DNA of 64,000 bases, taken from assembly GCF_000699445.3 (NCBI RefSeq), contig NC_067200.1, positions 11,679,256 to 11,743,255 of the forward strand, given 5' to 3'. A program made the position numbers and the translations under genes. This stretch comes from Schistosoma haematobium (lineage: Eukaryota; Platyhelminthes; Trematoda; Strigeidida; Schistosomatidae). This document shows, piece after piece, positions 1 through 13,300 of this stretch. How positions within the stretch are numbered: the stretch's first letter is position 1; every line of letters starts with the position of its first letter. A model generated the notes under the pieces. That model was not told where the DNA came from, searched no databases, and saw only the letters and a list, made by a program, of their open reading frames with translations.

Positions 1-43
1 TTAGAACTACTGCAATTACATGTTGAAGCTATTCATCAACACT

Positions 44-235
44 AGTGGGTAATAGCTCAGTGGTCTAGAAGTTACGAGACCGAAAGTTCTTGGTTCGACC
101 CCTAGGTGAAGGGTCGTGAATGTACTCTGTTGACAAGTCCCATACTACGATCGGACTGCCATCTAGTGCTTTCAGGTTATCAGTGGTGGTTTAGCTAAGC
201 CCAGTTAGTGTTTTAAACTGTGAAAATTTCACAAT
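44..235 (+). repeat. tRNA-headed hammerhead SINE (family A), decayed
   Basis: Starts with a tRNA-like head: TAGCTCAGTGGTCTAGA resembles an A box, and GGTTCGACCCC matches the B-box consensus GGTTCGANNCC. Then comes a decayed hammerhead segment (TTGACAAGTCCCATACTACG) and the family tail through TTTCACAATCTCCAC. The core is mutated (CTGA to TTGA, GAAAC lost). Confidence 0.75.
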
Positions 236-2795
236 CTCCACAAATTCCCTATACTAGAAATAGAAATTTATCCATTCTCATAAGATTTCGTTGATTATTT
301 AATCAAGACTTGATGTTTGCAGAAATCGTTCGATTTAAAATCAGATTTTATCATACAGTAATAAATCAAGTGGAGTATCAATAAAAATAATGAATAGTTG
401 GATGAAGATTACGTTTTAATTTTCAAACATTCACCAGCCCTACACTTATTACTATTTGAAAATTAAGTAGCTTACAAGCATCAAATCACAGTTAATCGAC
501 GATAATGTATGGCCACTATCTAAGTCCTCCAGAAATGTCTGTCTCACTTCTAGTATAATTAAACTCCACCGATCATGAATTTTTACTAGAAATTCAAGAG
601 TACTTCTTAAACCTAGTCAATAGTGAATCAATGATAAGAACCCAATATATATTCCTTACTAGAAATTTTTAATGTGTCAGAGAAAGTAAGGTGTGACTAG
701 CCAATAGGCAAAGATAAACATATCAGGCTATAGTAAATATAAGAAACTTTTTATATATAACTTTGGTTTCACTCGGTGTCGACTGCTAACACTTCGTATC
801 AATAAACTATTGCTCCAGGACATATTCAGTTCCCAGTTTTTAATCAGACTTAGAGTATCTGGATTAGCTTGATGTATATTATGATCTAATTACTTAGTCT
901 ACTGATTATGTATGACATTGTGAACGCAAAATAACATTATTTGTTCTTCATAACATCGGTGAAAAACTGTCTGAAATATCTTAAGTCATCAAATGAATAC
1001 CTCTTGAAAGCTGAGGCTTGATAGAGTATCTGACTTAACTATTATAAAATTGACACCTTAATGTATACTTAACAAACGATGTTTGATTAGGACCACAGAA
1101 TATATATTCATTGATCTGTTTAGCATTTCTGAAAGTTTTATTCAAGATTTCAGTGATATACTTTTAATTCAGAAAGAACATTTCATATTCCTTTAATATG
1201 GAAACCTATCATATAGATATTTAACCTCCCTTTCATATATCAGTTTTGTACTGACAGAACCAAAGCAATGTTAGCATACTGTAATCTCACTAACAATTGC
1301 TTATGTTATTATCCTAAAAGATTTATTTATAATAAGAATTATTTGGCAAGTACAATTAAGTTTCCATTTCATAGACATTTAGACCTAAACATTTAACAGT
1401 TTAGATTTAACCAAGGCAGAGACAAACCATTTATTGTTCAACTTGCTTAACCAAACGTGATCTATAGATATTAAGGGGCCCTGTTGAGGACTTCAACATT
1501 CAAGTAGGGGAGATCTGAATACAAAGATTAATTTGGATAAATAATTAAAACTTTCTGTTTGTAGACTGGATAACGAGAACTGATTTTGGATTCGCTATCA
1601 ACGTCCCAATGAAATGTCAAATTGAGGTAAATTTACCTCGCAAAATGTGATGAAAATAGAGTATCTTCGAGAAATTCCCTGCTTATTATTACGGGATTTT
1701 TGTCATCTTACAGTATCTCTAGGTTTACTGGTACTTTCGTTACAGATCACTGAGAGAAATAGAGATTTTGGAAATATCACTTCTACAACCGTTCTAGTGA
1801 CCTTACTACTCTTGTAGTGAACGAGAATACAAGCGGGGAAAACCAAACATATTGGGACACAAAATCACAGAATCTTCCAGTGAAATCTGAGAATCATACA
1901 GTAAATAACTCATTTGTAAAGTGTCCATCAATTGTCTCATACTCGGTTGTTCCTTCGTTTCCACACAAATTATTCTCTTTTCTTAAATCTTCTTAACCTT
2001 CTGCCGCCAGATATTTCACTTTCGACTGATGATGCATACCATCTATATCTGTCGACATCAGAAGCACACACTAGACACTGCTGATTTCGACGGCACCGTT
2101 CTATATTCCTTAATCAGTGAGTATTAACTAACTTAGTTAAATAAAATTCTAGAGAGAACACTGAACATCAAACTGATACAAAATACTTCATCCAGACAAC
2201 AAACATTTGTTTTTTTTCCAAGAGTCAAGTCGAAGTCATGGTCAGAAAACTAAAAATGCAATATGTTACATAACTCTGAAATGAATCTACTATTGTATCT
2301 CTTTAAAAAATAGGGCTTACTTAATCTTTATAACAATCAGTATGGTATAGGTTTGCCGTCAGTTGAACCTAAGTATTATACTTAATCATAATTAAAAGAC
2401 TCTCAAAAACACAGACACATCCTATTAGTTACTTAATTTCTAATTTCTTTCACGTTATTGATTTCCACTCTGGGTTTACTAAGTATGAGCGCTTGTAAAT
2501 GCGTTGAACAAAGAATCGTCTGGTATATACTCTGGTTCTCTATTACTAGTCATACGTCGATTATCTTGGATAATTTGATCCAGTTTTTGTAAAGCGTATC
2601 AATCGAGTTTCTGATATTTTTCTAGTATAAACTGAAACATTGGCTATCGAATCGTATCATAGTAGTACAACGTGGCAAACGAAAAAATTACATTTCTGCC
2701 ATTATATCATACATACTACTAGGATATATAATGTAGATAGGAACTAATTCAAAATGAAAATTATCCAACAAAACAAATAACAACATAACTTTATT
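230..2795. other. No recognisable gene or repeat
   Basis: AT-rich sequence downstream of GAS8. I see no long ORF, RNA gene or recognisable element. Confidence 0.5.
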
Positions 2796-2799
2796 CAAA

Positions 2800-3615
2800 A
2801 AACGGTGAGACACTAATTTATGGATGACCTTTGAACGAAACTTCAGTGACCTTTAGAAAGATTTGGCCAATCAACAAACAGTCAGCACAGAGTAAAAATA
2901 TATTATACAAAACCAAGGAAATAAAGTGGATACACTTCTTATACGTGGTTCAAAAACTTGTCAACGTTAGAAAGAGGTTCAGAGGTTCTAAAATCCTAAT
3001 GCATGCAGTAGAGGAAATCATCCATACGGCTACAGAAGTTGGCCTCTGGAGCCATGATAAAGTATCAAAAACTCTTTCAACCTCGACCATATAGCTTCAA
3101 TATTGTTTATGTGCACTCCGGTTGTTGAGTGCACAAAATGCCACTTGTGCATAACGACACGATGCACATAACCAAGCCTATGTAGGAGTCTGTACGCTCT
3201 CCAAACATCCGTATATATTGTAGTACCTGGCTGCCTCCAGTGTTACTGGTGCTTTTATTATCCAGTTCGCGATAATTGTCGTAATCTGCCTTAGTCAGAA
3301 ATTATATATGGGGTTTCCATCACGAACTGACATCAGATATAATGCCAAAACTCTGTTTAGCCAAATGGGTGAGTGAATTTCACGCCAAAATCCGAGATCT
3401 ATTATCTTATACCTGATTGATTCGTCCACAAATTATAGTCTCGCTGTTTTATTTGTTATAGCCGCTCACTTATCACGTTTTATATAGAAACCCCTGTGAA
3501 CCGATCGTACGTTAGCATTAAGCACTGAAGTTGGCGCCGTAACCTTGAAATCTCTAAAACGCTTTTGATTGGCTCGTCCATAAATTAAAGTCTCGCCCAA
3601 AAAACCTCAATCAAA
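2800..3615. repeat. Repeat family G (possibly Penelope terminal region)
   Basis: Carries motifs shared with 36.36-37.17 kb and 46.29-46.46 kb: GTGAGAC..TAATTTATGGA, CCAAAACTCTGTTTAGCC, GTGAATTTC.CGCCAAAATCC and AAATTATAGTCTCGC (the last about twice). The 46 kb copy sits immediately upstream of a Penelope-like RT ORF, hence the tentative link. 3310-3350 preserves an empty site for the LTR-like insertion seen at 36.5 kb. Confidence 0.55.
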
Positions 3616-3654
3616 ATTGTTTATTATCAGAAGGGTTTTTTTGTGCAGATTTTT

Positions 3655-3930
3655 TTTGGTGATTTTATAATTTAATTCATGAGTCAATTAAGGCTAGATC
3701 ACCATGAGAAAACCTGGAAGTACTAGATGGCCGTTTTGTCCTAATATAGGACTCTTAAGCAGTTCACATTCACGATCCCACCTCGAGAGATTCAAACTCC
3801 AATACCTATCAGTCTTGCATACGAACGCTCAACCTCTAGATCAATAAGCCAGAATCCTGAGTTCAAATCTCGCGAAGTGGGATCGTAGATACACACTGCT
3901 GAGGAGTCCCATACTAGGACGAATTCAACT
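3655..3930. repeat. Family A foldback element, decayed
   Basis: Left arm (3660-3845) is a minus-strand copy: tail, hammerhead remnant and tRNA-like head. It meets a second plus-strand piece (3845-3930) that has CTGAGGAGTCCCATACTAGG and then breaks off after GACGAA. The head-to-head arrangement is the same as in several other copies in the window. Confidence 0.7.
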
Positions 3931-4109
3931 ACAAAATTGTTTAGTTAAACAAACAAACAAACAATAAAAGATCAATTTATCAATAAACTGTATTGATTGT
4001 ATCATCTGTAATGTTATTACATAATATTGAGATTGTTCTCTTGGAATAATTCAATGAGTTCACTTGTTCAAATGTCAATATTTTTTTAATTTTTAAAATC
4101 AATAGTCAT

Positions 4110-4115
4110 TTTATT
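4110..4115 (-). other. Candidate poly(A) signal for GAS8
   Basis: AATAAA on the minus strand about 85 nt after the GAS8 stop, in an AT-rich stretch. It is the first canonical hexamer I see downstream. The region is A/T-rich, so chance occurrence is possible. Confidence 0.45.
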
Positions 4116-4199
4116 ATTTGACTAGAATCTGTTAGTTAATTTCCTTTTTTTTTCTTCTTTTCAAATTTTTCTTCTTTCATATTATTATTATCATCAGGA

Positions 4200-4349
4200 T
4201 TATGGTGGTACAGATACTAGACCAGCTGGTCCATGACCTAATTTTTGTGTATTTAATGTAGTTTTTAATGGACGGAAACCAAGTTCTTGAAAAGGTATAC
4301 CAAATTGTTGAAGTTTTGATTCACATGCCAATAAAAGATCATTATGCGC
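4200..4349 (-). CDS. GAS8: GAS8 exon 9 (C terminus and stop)
   Basis: Residues 439-487: [30 protein letters not shown], then [13 protein letters not shown] and TAA (4202-4200). GFxPL and GPAGLV are the GAS8 C-terminal signatures. Confidence 0.94.
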   Translation of the reverse strand, partial: AHNDLLLACESKLQQFGIPFQELGFRPLKTTLNTQKLGHGPAGLVSVPP

Positions 4350-7300
4350 CTAAATGATTTTTTAAAATAAATAATTGAGTTTAAACTAATTTGAATGTAT
4401 GTAAATAATATTCATTAAAGAATTGATGTCAATAAAAAGTTAGACAACGGTAATTACTTACATCTGTTATTCGTCATGGAAGAGAATAGGCCACCCATCA
4501 GCACTCTTCATTCAACCCTATCCTGAGCAATCCTTCCCAGATCTTTACAGTTATTATTCATCCTTTCCATATCTACTTCCATTTCCTGACGTAATGTGTT
4601 CTTTGGCCTTCCTCTTTTCCGCTACCCTTCACGATTCCAAGTTAGGGTTTGGCTCGTGATGCAGTTTGGTGATCTCCACAATGTATGTTCTATCCACCTC
4701 CAATGTCTTTTCTTAATTTCCTTTTCATCTGGAAGCTGGTTTGTCATCTCCCACAGAAGGTTGTTGTTGATGATATCTAGTCAACAAACATTGAGTATCT
4801 TGTGTAGACAATTATTTGTAAATACTTGTACTGTTTTGATGATGGTTGTAGTAGTTCTGCACGTTTCAGCTTCACACAGTAGGACTGTGTTGATGTTCAT
4901 ATTGAAGATGTGTTTAATATTGGTTGAGAGTTGTTTTGAGTTTTATATGTTCTTCAACTGTAGGAATGCGTCACTTGCTAGACAACATTGGGTAGCTATT
5001 TCTTTTCATTTTAGCCCTTCTGAGCAGTAAGGAAACAAACATAGAATCTCATGCAGGCTCAAACTCAGAACAATCATATCTCAAAGAGAGTAAGATGCAT
5101 TCAAGTCATTGGGCCGCAATTCTATGGTTTGGATTAAGTGAAAATGAGGACTCACTGACTTTGTAGTGTTTGAGTCAGTCGCTCAGTCATGTGCATCGTA
5201 GAACCTGACATTTATGTACATTGGTTCAAGCAAATGAGAGGATTTTCATTCACCCTATGCTGAATATTTTTCAACAAAATAACTCGTATTCAAGAGATCT
5301 TATAAAGAGCTACAAATCCATTCATTAATCCCTCTCTTCAATCATACAGTGTCGATTGTATAAATTATAGTTTAGATTCAATGTGACCTCGTTTCTGTTT
5401 TCATATCGTCATAAACGGAGTATCTTCATAAGACTATTCAGTCTTTAAACGCGAAAAAGTTACTCTTTAAATAATATAATACTTAAGTAGTCATTGAATA
5501 TTTACCTTACAAACTCTTGCCAATTCATACTGAAGTTCTTTAATGGTACCATTTCTAGAATCTAGAATATCCTAGTAAAAAGATTTAAACAGAAATATAG
5601 GTTCATATATCTATAAAACTTTAACACTTTAAATTTTATAAATATTCATTTTTATAAGTAGTATGAAACATACCATCGAAATTTAATTTTCTTATGTTTT
5701 TAATAACAACAGATATTTACACAAAGATGGATAGTGGCTAGCAGTGGAATCCAGGACGCGCGTTCCGCCCTCTTTGGGACTCGTTAGCTGGATATACCTG
5801 CATCCCAGAGTTGATATTCACTGGTGGACTCGAACCCAGTACCACTCGCTTCAAACGTCATGGCGTTATCCACGCCCGTCCTGGATTCCACTGTTAGCCA
5901 CCATACATCTTTGCTTAAAAAACTTGTGACTTAAGGCTATATCGAGGCAATCTACACAGGATGCACATATGCCAACATGAGACTGATCAGTTGCAGTCCT
6001 AAATAATAATGGGAAAATACAAGTAAAACAACACCAAGTGAATTTAGATATTTACACAATTGCTCCATGATCTTAAAGAAGAAATTCTCTTGAGAATCTG
6101 ACCAATTTGTTTTACAAACCATTATCACAAGGTTTAGAAATTCGTTTGAAACTCATTACAGGAGGAGAGATAAATCTGAAATTGAAGTTTCATGCTTTAT
6201 TGGAATTCATTTAGTGTATTTAGAACCATAGAGTATGTTCAAAACAAATTTATAGGGAATGTTAGTATAGACATAACTTATGTTCGTGCTGACATAGTAT
6301 TCCAAGGTCAAAAGACTAGTTAGAGATTAAAACAAAGCGTCCTCCTGAAGAACGTCGATTATGCCCCTACTCAAAGTTTCGGCTTAAATGTTCATATCCA
6401 CGTCAGAAGGACAATCGTATGTATACCAATAATTTGTGTATATTATACTTCTGCGTAACAACTAAATTTTTCTACTCAATTCAGTCCCTTCATTTGTGTA
6501 ATCAGGTTGATGTACCATAGGAAGTATGTATTGCAACTGAATAGGACATCAGAACAAAACACATATGTGGCTAGACTACTTAACTGTATTAAGTTAAGGG
6601 TCTAGATTGTAGTTCAAGTGAATTCTAATTGTATTTCAATGATTCAAAAGCATGTAGGTTATCCAAAGACATTTATAAGCTATATTATACAACTGGATTG
6701 GTATACTTCAATCAGTATTGACTTCTAACCGTCTTAACTTCCAAGTATTTCATTGGATTTGCCAGTTTGACATTCACCTTATGTAAAACAGTTGAAGTCA
6801 ATATCAAATTATTTGTTTCTTAACTTTATAAACAAATTTCGTCAGACTATGAATTTTGAAAATCATTTCTCTTCAGTCGACCATAGTGACACTGGTGAAC
6901 CCAATATTTGTGTGTAACTCTAAATTGCCCATATTTTTTTGCACTAACTGATCAATTAACCACGACCAATGATGTTGTTAAGTTTGTTTTACATTGTTCT
7001 TATTCACTTCTCTTCCACTCTTTTGCGTATTGTTTTATACTATTTATTTGCATTCAGTAAACAGTTGTATTCCCAGCAATTTATAAACTTATGCTGTAGT
7101 GCAAGTTGTCGTCTGAAATATTTACATATACTTATAAAGTTTATTGTATTTATTATTATAATTACCTTACCTTAATCACTATAGCAGTTATCTACGGTTT
7201 TTTGCATTTGTTTAAACGCATCAGTTTCTATATTGTTTTGCTCTGGGTTCGGGTTTCGGTCGTTGATAAACTGTTACCAAATTTAGACACAGCTATCAGC

Positions 7301-10300
7301 TGTCTTTTGTACTATCGTACGTTGTAATGATTCTTTATGTTACCGTTACAGGAACCGTTTTTATTTCATACAAAAGGACGCGTTAAACACCACAGACACC
7401 TCACAATTTGAGGTTCGTAACTAATTTTTGTGTATTATTCAATAAAGAACCGCTATTGTAGACAAATCGTTGTTTTGAGAACTTCGGTTTTGCGCGTACC
7501 TTAATTGGATGACCTGGACGATTCGATAGACCTAACATATGTGCTTTATCATCATAATTTTTGATGGGATTCCCCCCATTAAGACGATTTGAAATAACAG
7601 TATTCAACTTTGTTTAATATTTTGTGAACAAAGATGGTAAACAAGAAGCATTAAATCTAGGTTTCGTACGAGTTAACAGTTGTCACGAATGGTATTTCTA
7701 TAGTCTTAAGTAAAATGAAGCACAGATTCAGATTAGAAATCTTGTAAAAAAACTCTCAATCCATGACTTCCTGTTGATCACTTCTAAATTCTTGTTACTG
7801 ATAGCATAATTTCATAAAGTTAATACACCATAGCTGTTGAGAAAGGAATGATTAATTTTCATCTATTTTGGGTACGGTGCTTATCCTCACTAACTGTTAA
7901 CCATTCATTAAAAATCCAATAATAATATCATAGTAATCCAGTACATGTTTAATAAATTAGATCAACACTAAACCTTTATGTAATCAAATGATCTGCTCAT
8001 TTATTCCCTCTCTGAATCTTTTTTCTCTTCCAGATCACGGGAATTAAATTTTCTTAAAAAAGTGATCGAAATGGCAAGTGTAGATTATGATCTATTTTTT
8101 TCTATAAATGGTTGATATTATGAGTTTGACTGGTATGGATAATCACTAAAAATTGAAAGGAACTCAATAGCTATTTTATCTTAGTATGGAATTCCTTGAC
8201 TATACGCACCCAGGACCCTCTTGAATATCAGACGCAGAATCTTGAGACTTCAACACAGGATTATTGAATTTCATTGAAATGATGAACCGATCTATGTTAG
8301 ACCATCACTGAAAACATAGGAGCACTGAATAACCGTTTAACCATAGTACGGAACTCATCAGCAGTATGCATTCACAACACAGTAAGTGAGAGTCGAACAC
8401 TGGACCTTCAGTCCAATTTAGATCGGGTCATGATTTAAGTGAAATACAAATCATTTGTTGAACACTTAACATCATAACAGGGACTCTCTTTGTTGATGTT
8501 CTAGAAAATAACAATGTAGCATAATCTTGATCTGATTTCATGACTTAAATAATTCAAAAAATCTACCAATAAACAATCAAAGTAGTTGAAACATCTCTAA
8601 AAACCAGCGAGTATCCACACAGTCAAACTTCGGATACGTATAAATCAAACCTCTGTTTAATTACTTTCTCTTAATCGGATAGTTTTTATTGTTCAGCTTA
8701 GACCTTTAGGAGGAATAACAACTTAAAAGATAAAAGCGATTTAAATCACTGATAAAATTTCAAACATTCCTTAAAATCCTTTGGAATGTAGGGTTAACAA
8801 TGTCCAGATTGATAATAAATAAAAGTAAAGAATGAAAGTAGTAAGTTATATAGTGAGATGACTTGAAAAACGTCTATATTTAGGTTTTCACTCAGTAATT
8901 AGATACTAAATATTGTACACTGGTGATTATTCATATGAATACTAAAACTTGCATTGACCGACGTCTGGTTATTATCACAATTGCATATTGGAAATCATCT
9001 TCATACTTATCAAGTTAGTTCACTTCTAGAATGTTGAAGGTCTTGATTGTGTGAAAACAGATCATAGAAGTTTGTATTTTGTAATTTTTCCAATGATTGA
9101 ATGATGACAATGTATACACACGAAATGTCTAGACTACTAGATTTGACCTTTTTTTGAAAGACAAATTAGAAGTCTGTAATGACAGCTTTGGTAATGACAT
9201 CAAATAGAATATACTCATGGTTTATAACACCATAAGTTTCCTCCTGAAGGAAGAACCATGGATTCTATCTTGTGCGTAGTGGCTCACAGTCTCTTGAGAA
9301 ATCTTTTGTCGTAAGTAACAAAATTTATATAATGCTGATGGTTTGTTTCATTATGACAGTGAGCCCATACACTCAGGAATGATCATCTAGAAGTTTTAGG
9401 ACTATAAGTCAATTACTACACTAGGATACATTACTTACTAAATCGCCGAACACAGCCTCCTGAGATTTTGTTTTATCCCAGAAATGCAAAATGATAATAG
9501 GATGGGAGTCATAGAAATGTAAAGACCATAAAACGTGAAACAATGCAGATGAAGAGCCTCACTTCTGTGAGGTTCCAATGGTGCTCAGAACGACGAAAAC
9601 ACAGATTAGACAAGCGCATTAATACAAACTAAGATCACATTGAAAAAGCCTAGAATGATGTACTCTAACTTTGTGACAAGAGTGATTTTTGACCCTAATT
9701 CGAGTACTTATTAAAGGACTAGTACACTACCAATTGTTGAGGTTAACTTGTCAAGCTATTGACAAACTATAAGTAGTTTGACTTTTGTAAAATTGAGAGT
9801 GGATAATCAAGTTAAAACTTGAGATTTCAATAATTTTAGCCAAAACTTTGAGGTTAATTTAATCCTAGAGTAGAAGGATTGTAACATATGAAAAAAACTT
9901 ACGCCTAATTTCCTTGATACTGTTGCCATAGAGATAGGATCTAAATTACTTGCTGATAAAACTTCACTTAATTGTGCTTCTTTCTTTTCAATTGTTTCCG
10001 TTAGTGCAGTTAAACGTTTCTCTAACAATATATTCTTTAATCCACATTTCTGTTGAACTTCTTGAATAGCTAGTACAAATTTCTCATATAAATCATTACG
10101 TTCAGCTTCAATCTGAATCAAGAAATATTTGTAATTAGCATAGTCAGAATATTTTTTTGAAATACACGTTAAAAATTCATAATATCCAAACAACTATGAA
10201 AATAGTAGTATTGTCATATCAGTGACTTTAGCTACAAGGCTGAATTTTGATGGTGTCTACTGAAATAACAGATGCTTGTAATTCATCCAGTCAAGCTAGA

Positions 10301-13300
10301 AGCACTATGAGGAGTAAGGATATCTTAAACACAGACTGACAAGTCTACGTACTGTTCGTAAGTAGTGGTGGACAGAGAAAGCAAAAGAGATGGAAAAGGT
10401 AATAGCAACAGCCAACAATAGACAGCCTATCACATTAGTCAAAGAAATAGGTGTTAAGAACTTTCGAGTTAGTGGGAATATTTATGAGATTGGGACAACA
10501 GGCGAAACATTTTGGAAGACAGTTTAACCTGTCTCGAGTTGCCTTTCAATTCCTTACTGTTACCATACAGCATAAGCTCCTTGAGTCTTAATGAAGTAGA
10601 AAATTCATAGCTAATCTAAAGCATGAAAAGATAACAGGCTTTGATCAGTTGTTCCTAGAGATCTTTAGCGATGATAGTTCAGTTTTAGTAGTTAGATTAA
10701 CTGAGATACTAGAATCTGTGAACCGCACGTAATCGCACCTGAAGGGCTTCTATTGCTGATCGTCCAGAAATTCTCTTGTAAAAGTTGCATAGAGACCTGT
10801 TTGACTAACATAATGTCCACAATATTGGCCCCAATAGCCACCTGATGCTTAACTAGGACTGACGAAGAGGAAACTCGGTGAAATCAGGCTGGTTTCAGAC
10901 CGGGCTATGGGTGTACCAAGCAAAAGTTCGTCTTCTGTCAGGTTCTGGAACATAGACTCACCTGATAAATCTGGCCGTAGCTTTATTTCTTGGCCTTAGA
11001 GTAGTGTTAGATTTTGTCGATCGTCAAGTCTTGTGATAGTGTCTGTCACTAAGAGACATACCGAAGAAGTATGCTAATCATATACAGGCTTTCTACTCGA
11101 ACACTACTGACTGAGTATGAGCCTACTACGAGCTGCTGTTAGCGCTGATAACATTAATTCGTATTTGCTAGGGTGGACATACATGCCAAACTCTACGTTG
11201 CATATGACTGACTGACTGAACTAGATCGATGAAATCCTAAAGTGAGTTTTGACACAAGTTACAAAAGTGACTCTTATCAGACGTCATTCTTAGTTGAATA
11301 ATCAATCAACTTCTGTTAAGTTAGTGACCCATGAGATACTTGTGAAGATACCGAGAGAATGGTTGGCTTTTACCAACTTGGGTCATATGTGGATCAAGAG
11401 TTTGTCAATCAGATATCAATGAATATCAATGGATGAAATTATAAACATTCATTTTCTTAGATGGCTGTATTCCAAGTTACTGCTTACATATAAGGCCGAT
11501 GCTGGTAAACTTGGGATAAAATTAAAAGGAGGGATAAACAAAGATATCGCAGCTGTCTACAATGTCACTAACTGTTAATCTGAGTCGATTTGGTAGATGG
11601 AGAATTCCAGGTAGGCATCTTTGAAATGACGGTTTGTGGGAATTCGTCATATATATACTTACGTGTTTAAATTGTTGTTCCAAAATATCATATTTCCATT
11701 CAGTACGTTTCTTTTCTTTTTCACAAGTTTTTAATAAAGCTTTAGTTTGCTAATATAAGAAATGGGAAAGAAAAATCATCCATATTAATAGTTTTTAAAC
11801 CTGGGAATAGTTCTCACCAAAAGGATTCTGGTTAGCGTTTCTTTAGCTAATTCGTTTTCTATGGGGTAATTGTTATATTCAAATTAAATCGCTTGTAACA
11901 GGTTCAAAATATCATGCTAGCACTCCTAGTTGTGGTCGTTGGAGTGTCTGACACTATTACTAAGTGTTATCGGTTGACTCTATTAATAAGTTCAACCACA
12001 TCCTGAGTACTTACTGAGTGGTTGGCTCACTCTTTCTCTTCCTTTCCAGCTAATTTACGTACTTTGCTTTTCATAATCCCCTATATATCTAAAGCTTTTC
12101 CAGGATAACGGTAGAACTGCCACAATACTATTGATGAAACAATCTTTCGTACTATTATTACTACTATACTACTGCTGCTACCGCTACTATTACTGCTACT
12201 ACTACTATTAATTATTATCATTACCATTATCATCATTATGTTTCCACTAATAACTAGCCCAAAAACTGATTTTGCACTTCTAGTGGAAAGTTATGAACTT
12301 TGTGTCAAAGCAAATTGTGTGATAAGTTCTCAAAGGCAAAGTTTACGACGTTCGTACATTTTGGAGGCTGTAATCATTGGGTTTTAACTCATTGGTTGAA
12401 AGGTATCACGATCCACGCAAAATCTGAAAATTGTATCCGATTATGTGTAAAGTTGTCGGTGTTAGGTGCTAAAATGTTAGAAATTATTGTTGCATATGGT
12501 GTAAAAATTGTCAGTTTTTATTGAAATTCCCACAAATGACCTTTGAGTTCCGCAGAACACCACATTACTTTTCAATAAATCATGCTAATGATATTATTGG
12601 TAATTATTTGCTTCATTTCGTTGTTGTGATAAAAGCCTCATGCTTTCTTTGAATTGATCATTATAAATAATTGATAAAACAAACGAGATTATTATGTGAA
12701 ACAAAGTTATGTTACTTCTCCTGCACTTTGTAAATTTAATGGTCAATGGTAGTTCAAGAACGCATCATATCAAGGAAACTCGTTCTGCTGTGCGTCTGAA
12801 AGTCATAGCCAGCAAAAACAAAAATAGTGTAAACGCATTGCTTAGCAACAGCAGTTGTTTGTTGTCGAACACTTAGGTAAGAAACCCACAGATAGAGAAT
12901 GAAACTTCGCCTATCAAAAACGTTTTATGACAATTCTAACAAGATATCTTAACCCAGAAGAGTGCGTATTTTTTGACAATTAAAAGGCAATTGTTTAAAT
13001 CCAACCAGAGCAAGAGCAAAAGACTGACATATGAAAGCTAATCAAAGAGCATGAATTCACTGACAGGCATTTAAACCAAAAGTGCAAACTAATGCCTTCT
13101 GACAGTCAATATAGAATAGTTAAAGTCCCGTTTAAGCTTATTTTTAAAAATGCTTACATCATTTACATACACTGTAGTTTTTTCTTTTAGGCGCATCAGG
13201 TAGCACAACAATATATCGAGTACTAGACTAAATATGCGAATATATTTCAGATTACATAAATTCTAGATGAGCTTTCCCTTGTATCGAGGGAATATAGGTC

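Noticed and set aside
12300..12524. 74-codon ORF in a GAS8 intron
   Set aside because: No domain, no splice context and no match to the GAS8 frame.
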